Origin: a virus
Reading direction: 5' to 3' (one strand)
Length of the DNA: 37,688 bases
Virus record (IMG/VR): IMGVR_UViG_3300028774_000021
Coordinates: 1 to 37,688 of that record
In this document: piece after piece, positions 33,648 to 37,688 of the stretch
Position numbering within the stretch: the stretch's first letter is position 1
How the letters are laid out: every line of letters starts with the position of its first letter
Translations under genes and position numbers: made by a program
The notes under the pieces: model-generated
Told to the model about the DNA's origin: nothing
Database searches by the model: none
Seen by the model: only the letters and a program-made list of their open reading frames with translations

Positions 33648-36008
33648 TTATTTTTTTACGATTATTTTACTCCTATTTAACACAACCATAAATGAATTTC
33701 CGCGCCCGTTTCCGTCCGGAGCAATCAAAGCATCATACCCCTTTAAAGCGGCGTAAACACCGATAGCTTCACGATTATGATGTCTTGTATTGTCATAAAT
33801 TGCTGAATACACGTCAGCGTCTGCGTTCTTTGGCTTCTTTAAAGCGTCCAGCTCTTCTTTAACAGTTACGTTGGCTTTAAACAAATCGTTAACTTCTGCT
33901 TTCATTGTCGCTACCTTATCTCCCATTTCATCAACCCCTTTCGTAACTGCTTTGTCGATTACCTTATAATGATTGTTCATGAACCATTCTTGAAATTCTT
34001 GAACTGGATAACTATACGGGTTGGTGAAAGTATTCTTTTGTTTTATTGCATTATTTTCATACCGATATTTACTAAACATTAAAGATGTTTTAGAGTTTGG
34101 CATTTTCAAAATGTACACGTTTGAATTGGGAGCTTTTTCAGTGACAGTTCCCCCGTTTGACGTAACCCATTTAGTTATATTTTTACCAAAGAAATCGTCA
34201 AACTTAGGGTAATCAGGTTTATCGTCGTCGTCTAATTTTCCCCAATCTATGCTATCAATAGTAAGTTGATGGTCAACTAACGATGCTTCGTCCCAATGCA
34301 TATCAGCTTTTATATCCGCCGTTACTTTTTCGGTAATGTGTAATAATTCGTCTTTCTTTAGTTCTAGCTCTTTGTATAAATTGTCCAATTCAGCTTGCTT
34401 AGCCATAGCCGCTTGAGTATCGAATGTTGTAAGTTTTTCAATTTCTTTTTTTAAATCTTCAATCTTAGCAACCTTTGCACTTTTGTCCATTGTACATTCC
34501 AATATCTGACCTCCGATATGTGCGTATTGGTGAGCGTGAGAATACGCGTCAGACTTTTTATAATCAGCTTCAGTTCTTTGCTGATTTACCCCATCATTCA
34601 CGTGAAAATAAATACCTTGACCATAATACCCCATAGTACCATAAAAGCACTCATCTGTGTATTTGAACTCGTCAGCCCAATATAAAGCGGTCTTTCCTCT
34701 GCTGTCATCGAGACCCCTGAATAATTGTATATCACCATTGGCTATTTTATCCCAATAATTCTTATGTTCAACTACCAAAGGTCTTGCATCAAATCCGCGA
34801 GATTGACAAATAGTGTCTAATAATTCCCAACCGTGTTTGCCCGTATTATTCAGTTTGCTGTCAGCACTCGAACCGCTCGCTTGAGACCAAAAATCCTTTA
34901 ATTCATCATCCGAAAAGTCCCTGTACATATCAACGTCTGGAAGTAATGTCCTTGGTAAAACAGTACGGTTTAATTTCTTTTCAACGTCTTCAATATCTTT
35001 TTTTATTTTTTCAAGACTCGCGAAACGCTTGGTCATGACGTCCGCTAAAACCGCATCGCCTGATAAAGAAATAAAATTCAGAACATCATCCTTTTTCTTG
35101 ATTACTTCATTTATTTGCTCGACCTTTTCTTTATTGGTTAGATTACCTAAAACAGTGGGATTATATTTCAGCATGCTGCCCCAGTCATTGACGTCATTGT
35201 CAAGTCCCTTCATACCACCTTGAGCTTTATAAAACAAAGAACCGCCGTTATCAACTCTGACTAACCGCCCTGCTGAATCAATTAATATATTGTCGTTTTT
35301 ATAGACATCCCAATTTGACAATAGCGCGTCGACGGCATACCCTTTAGCCATATCAGGGTAATTAGAAGAATCAGGAACTTTGGTAAAAGGTATAAATTTG
35401 GACAACAATGTTTTATTGCCTTGACCATCATCATACATTTCCATGTCAGGAACACGCTGCCCGAGTATATGATAAAGCTGCGTCGCCATGTACTCGGAAG
35501 CTACGTGTCCGTTGGAAGTATTACTCCCCTTCTTCATCACATATTGATTGCCCTTCGAGTCTTCAACTAACTGAGCCCCCGTACTTCCACCGAGTGCTTT
35601 AATTACCTTAAGATTGCTTATATCTTTTGGGAACATATCGTTTACATACGCAACATTTTTATCCGCTTTTTTGCTTGTTTGTTTAGCGTTACCCGCTAAC
35701 ACATGCCCCTTGTATACTCGCCAATCGTATGTCGTTGTAGCCCCAGGAGTTAGAGTCCATATATACACAATTCCATCAACGTTTTTAGTTTGGCCAGGAA
35801 GTATTGCCTTGCATATTTCAGCGTCTTGAGAAACTTCGTTTAAAAAATCGGCGATGGATTTTGATACATAAAGGTGATATTCGTAATCATCCATGAAATC
35901 GTCGGACTTTATCTTATACGCGTCACAAGCCTTTATCAATGTATCGTAAGAAGAATCGTCCAACGCAAACTGGGCGATCCTCTCCAATGCTACTCTGTAT
36001 TTATCCAT
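33648..36008 (-). CDS. Kinase-like / ADP-ribosyltransferase-like fusion protein in head gene cluster
   Basis: A 786-residue protein. A Trp-containing module lies at 72-101 (VYIWTLTPG...YDWRVYKG). Residues ~135-260 look like a HipA/PI-kinase-type fold: glycine-rich LGGSTGAQ (139-146), Lys159/160 (YVMKKG), Glu172, the loop NWDVYKNDNILID (232-244) and RVDNGG (251-256) as metal-binding DFG equivalent. Residues ~425-786 look like an ADP-ribosyltransferase: QLFRGLDD with Arg431, GYYGQGIYF (460-468), a ~240-residue helical and coiled insertion, and the closing GYDALIAPDG...VVLNRSKIIV (757-784). By position this could be an internal head protein injected with DNA, as T4 Alt is. Activity is not shown. 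Confidence 0.78.
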   Translation of the reverse strand: MDKYRVALERIAQFALDDSSYDTLIKACDAYKIKSDDFMDDYEYHLYVSKSIADFLNEVSQDAEICKAILPGQTKNVDGIVYIWTLTPGATTTYDWRVYKGHVLAGNAKQTSKKADKNVAYVNDMFPKDISNLKVIKALGGSTGAQLVEDSKGNQYVMKKGSNTSNGHVASEYMATQLYHILGQRVPDMEMYDDGQGNKTLLSKFIPFTKVPDSSNYPDMAKGYAVDALLSNWDVYKNDNILIDSAGRLVRVDNGGSLFYKAQGGMKGLDNDVNDWGSMLKYNPTVLGNLTNKEKVEQINEVIKKKDDVLNFISLSGDAVLADVMTKRFASLEKIKKDIEDVEKKLNRTVLPRTLLPDVDMYRDFSDDELKDFWSQASGSSADSKLNNTGKHGWELLDTICQSRGFDARPLVVEHKNYWDKIANGDIQLFRGLDDSRGKTALYWADEFKYTDECFYGTMGYYGQGIYFHVNDGVNQQRTEADYKKSDAYSHAHQYAHIGGQILECTMDKSAKVAKIEDLKKEIEKLTTFDTQAAMAKQAELDNLYKELELKKDELLHITEKVTADIKADMHWDEASLVDHQLTIDSIDWGKLDDDDKPDYPKFDDFFGKNITKWVTSNGGTVTEKAPNSNVYILKMPNSKTSLMFSKYRYENNAIKQKNTFTNPYSYPVQEFQEWFMNNHYKVIDKAVTKGVDEMGDKVATMKAEVNDLFKANVTVKEELDALKKPKNADADVYSAIYDNTRHHNREAIGVYAALKGYDALIAPDGNGRGNSFMVVLNRSKIIVKK

Positions 36009-36010
36009 GA

Positions 36011-37552
36011 TTACCCTTTGGTTTCTTCAAATAATAAGGATTCGGCTTTCTCAATTGACATTTCGTTTATTTGATCTTCAAACGATTTTTCAATTACTTC
36101 CGGAACGATAACTGTTTCTTGAGAAGTTTCAGCCTTTTCAAAAGTTTCAACGCTCGAAACAAACTCATTATCGTCCGCCTTCGTCAAAACCTGCAATGCT
36201 TGAGTTTCCCAGTCTTTGTCCTTTGTGCCTAAATATTTTTGAAAATTGGTGCTTTGTTTTCTCAGATTAGCTCTAGTTGCAGTTCTTCGTTCGTTGAGTA
36301 TCTTTGCAAAAGTTCGGGTGGTAAATTGCGCTGGGTCAATATTGTTTTCGTGTCTGATAATTAAATCCAGAAGTTCTTGACGTTCTTTTGCATCTTCAGC
36401 CGCATCGTCCAAACGTGGAGCTGAATCAAATTCGTAATCTTGAAAACGACTCTTCATAGTTTCAATCGTTTCATGGATAGTCAAGTAAATCTCCGAAACA
36501 ACCCCGCGGGACAAAATAGCTTTTGTGTCCTCGTTTTCAGACAATGTATTAACGTCTTTATTCGTCATTACCATTATACGCCCCGTAAATTCAAAATTGC
36601 TTTTAACGTCATCTGGATCTCCGATAATTCTCTTGCCCGAAGCTGAACAAGCCTTTTTCATAACCGAAGCACAGTCGGCGCGGGTAATGACCTTATCAGT
36701 ATCGTCGAATAATATGATTTTGCCGTTGTGAGCCTTTAGGATAGTAAGAAGTTGCTTTCCGGAAGCTACGTCCGTTGCTTCAAAGATGTCATAATCTCCA
36801 TCTCCAGGATTGTCTCCTTCTTGGAATGGTTTCATGTTCAGTTCTTTGGCGAGTCCATTAAATCCGTATGTTTTACCAATACCTGCTCCCCCCGCTGAAA
36901 TCATGAACCTTTGGCCATCGTTTTCAAGAAATTCCAAATACTTGGCATTCAAATCGAATATTACTTCGTCGGGTTGAATGTAGTTAGGGTCTTTTATTTT
37001 TTGTTTGTAAACAAATTTGTCGTAACGTATTCGGTCAGCCTTACCGATAAGCTTGTTAAACGTCTTTTGAACACGAGGGTCGTTTTTGTTTAAATACCAT
37101 TCTTCGCGTATAACTTCCTGACCATCTAAGTCTACTTCCGCTCCGTCGGCTATTTCATCAGTGGAAGCCGCAGGTTTGGCTCCTCCTCCAACCATTTTGC
37201 TTATTTTGGCTTGCTTAGCCGTGTGGTCGTCTAATGTGCCCGCCGTACTGATTCCCGAAATATCAATCCCGCGCTTTTCAAGTTCTTCGCGGGCAATGAT
37301 GCGTTGTTCGGCTTTTGCATTCTTTGCTCCGGCAAATGTTATTAATTTTGAATCATCAGTTTTAGAAGCCCATTCTTTTAGAGTATCATTGCTCATTGGC
37401 TTAGCAGTAGAGCTAGAAGTTACACTCCCCCTGCCGCCTTGCTTTCTCCAGTCTTCTTTCCCTGAAGACAACAACGTCCATACTAGCGAGCCGTCTTTAG
37501 GGTGAATGTCGCCAATTGAATGCGCTTTATTAATAACATTATCTTTATCCAT
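36011..37552 (-). CDS. AAA-type ATPase in head gene cluster
   Basis: A 513-residue protein. Residues 13-36 carry a Trp module (SLVWTLLSSGKEDWR) also seen in the next gene. A linker of short helices follows (EWASKTDDSKLITFAGA, then REELEKRG). Residues ~200-420 form an AAA-type domain: Walker A GGAGIGKT (221-228), Walker B KIILFDDTDK (278-287) and the sensor-like RIMVMTNKDV (325-334). The C-terminal ~50 residues hold FEKA (471-474), IEKS (487-490) and IEKA (500-503). The gene lies 2 bp before the kinase-ART gene. Its task is unknown; possibilities are DNA packaging, a virion-carried motor, or an assembly factor. Confidence 0.78.
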   Translation of the reverse strand: MDKDNVINKAHSIGDIHPKDGSLVWTLLSSGKEDWRKQGGRGSVTSSSTAKPMSNDTLKEWASKTDDSKLITFAGAKNAKAEQRIIAREELEKRGIDISGISTAGTLDDHTAKQAKISKMVGGGAKPAASTDEIADGAEVDLDGQEVIREEWYLNKNDPRVQKTFNKLIGKADRIRYDKFVYKQKIKDPNYIQPDEVIFDLNAKYLEFLENDGQRFMISAGGAGIGKTYGFNGLAKELNMKPFQEGDNPGDGDYDIFEATDVASGKQLLTILKAHNGKIILFDDTDKVITRADCASVMKKACSASGKRIIGDPDDVKSNFEFTGRIMVMTNKDVNTLSENEDTKAILSRGVVSEIYLTIHETIETMKSRFQDYEFDSAPRLDDAAEDAKERQELLDLIIRHENNIDPAQFTTRTFAKILNERRTATRANLRKQSTNFQKYLGTKDKDWETQALQVLTKADDNEFVSSVETFEKAETSQETVIVPEVIEKSFEDQINEMSIEKAESLLFEETKG

Positions 37553-37597
37553 GTCAATAGTTTTTTATTTTTTACACATGACAATTAATAGTTGATT

Positions 37598-37688
37598 CTA
37601 TTCTGTTTCGAACTCGATTGGTAAATGTATCCCGAAAAAGTCTTCCATAATCTCACGAGTAACCCGCGTAACCGTATCAGAATCTTCG
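37598..37688 (-). CDS. C-terminal end of an unidentified gene (cut by window edge)
   Basis: Thirty codons, including the stop TAG at 37600-37598, of a same-strand frame that enters from the right edge; the readable end is acidic (TREIMEDFFGI, then LPIEFETE). By phage gene order it could be the portal or another head gene, since portal and terminase have not appeared in the window, but the fragment is too short to say. Confidence 0.5.
   Translation of the reverse strand, partial: EDSDTVTRVTREIMEDFFGIHLPIEFETE

Noticed and set aside
1-37688. CRISPR arrays, tRNA genes, insertion sequences, attachment sites
   Set aside because: No regularly spaced repeats, cloverleaf-like segments, transposase motifs or integrase were seen anywhere in the window.

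Overview
The window is a stretch of the genome of a contractile-tailed (myovirus-type) bacteriophage with low GC content (roughly mid-30s percent by eye). Every gene I can support lies on the minus strand, so transcription runs from high to low coordinates. A Bacteroidota host is likely. Start codons are preceded by A/T-rich leaders without a recognisable Shine-Dalgarno sequence, and several structural proteins (the 2876 fibre-like protein, the 8254 protein and the conserved sheath, tube and baseplate set) look like those of phages of that phylum. No host genes, tRNAs, CRISPR arrays or insertion sequences were seen.

Read in the direction of transcription, the window starts with the last 30 codons of an unidentified gene (37688-37598). 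A head-region block follows: an AAA-type ATPase (37552-36011), a 786-residue protein that joins a HipA/PI-kinase-like domain to an ADP-ribosyltransferase-like domain (36008-33648), and a small unknown protein. Next comes a lysis cassette (33278-32163): a short GH108-type muramidase, a lipoprotein that appears to carry the muramidase's missing C-terminal helices, and a holin-like two-TM protein. Beyond a terminator hairpin lie the prohead protease fused to a scaffold-like region, the major capsid protein with an Ig/Fn3-like insert, a second terminator, a small head-associated protein, and connector, neck and completion proteins (28567-25469).

The tail block contains sheath, tube, a third terminator, two overlapping tail-assembly chaperone ORFs and the tape measure. 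The baseplate hub follows, split over two ORFs with an M23 peptidase at the start of the second, then the spike, a hub-associated protein, the gp25-like and J-like wedge proteins, a 1510-residue fibre with a C-terminal S74 self-cleaving chaperone, and six more virion proteins. It ends at a fourth terminator (2826-2854). After a 291-bp gap comes the start of a replication module: a UvsW-like helicase, a cysteine-motif protein and the N-terminal part of a DnaB-type helicase that runs off the window.

The most unusual points are: (1) the kinase-ART fusion, which shares a small Trp-rich N-terminal module with the neighbouring ATPase; (2) a recurring (I/L/F)EK(A/S/T) tetrapeptide in the protease-scaffold, capsid protein and ATPase, which may mark prohead-protease cleavage; (3) two apparent gene-splitting events, one in the lysin (lipoprotein inserted) and one in the hub (M23 peptidase inserted); (4) a terminator whose U-run directly abuts the protease start codon; and (5) a sharp drop in CpG frequency across the C-terminal part of the long tail fibre. 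All family assignments come from reading motifs by eye; no searches were run.
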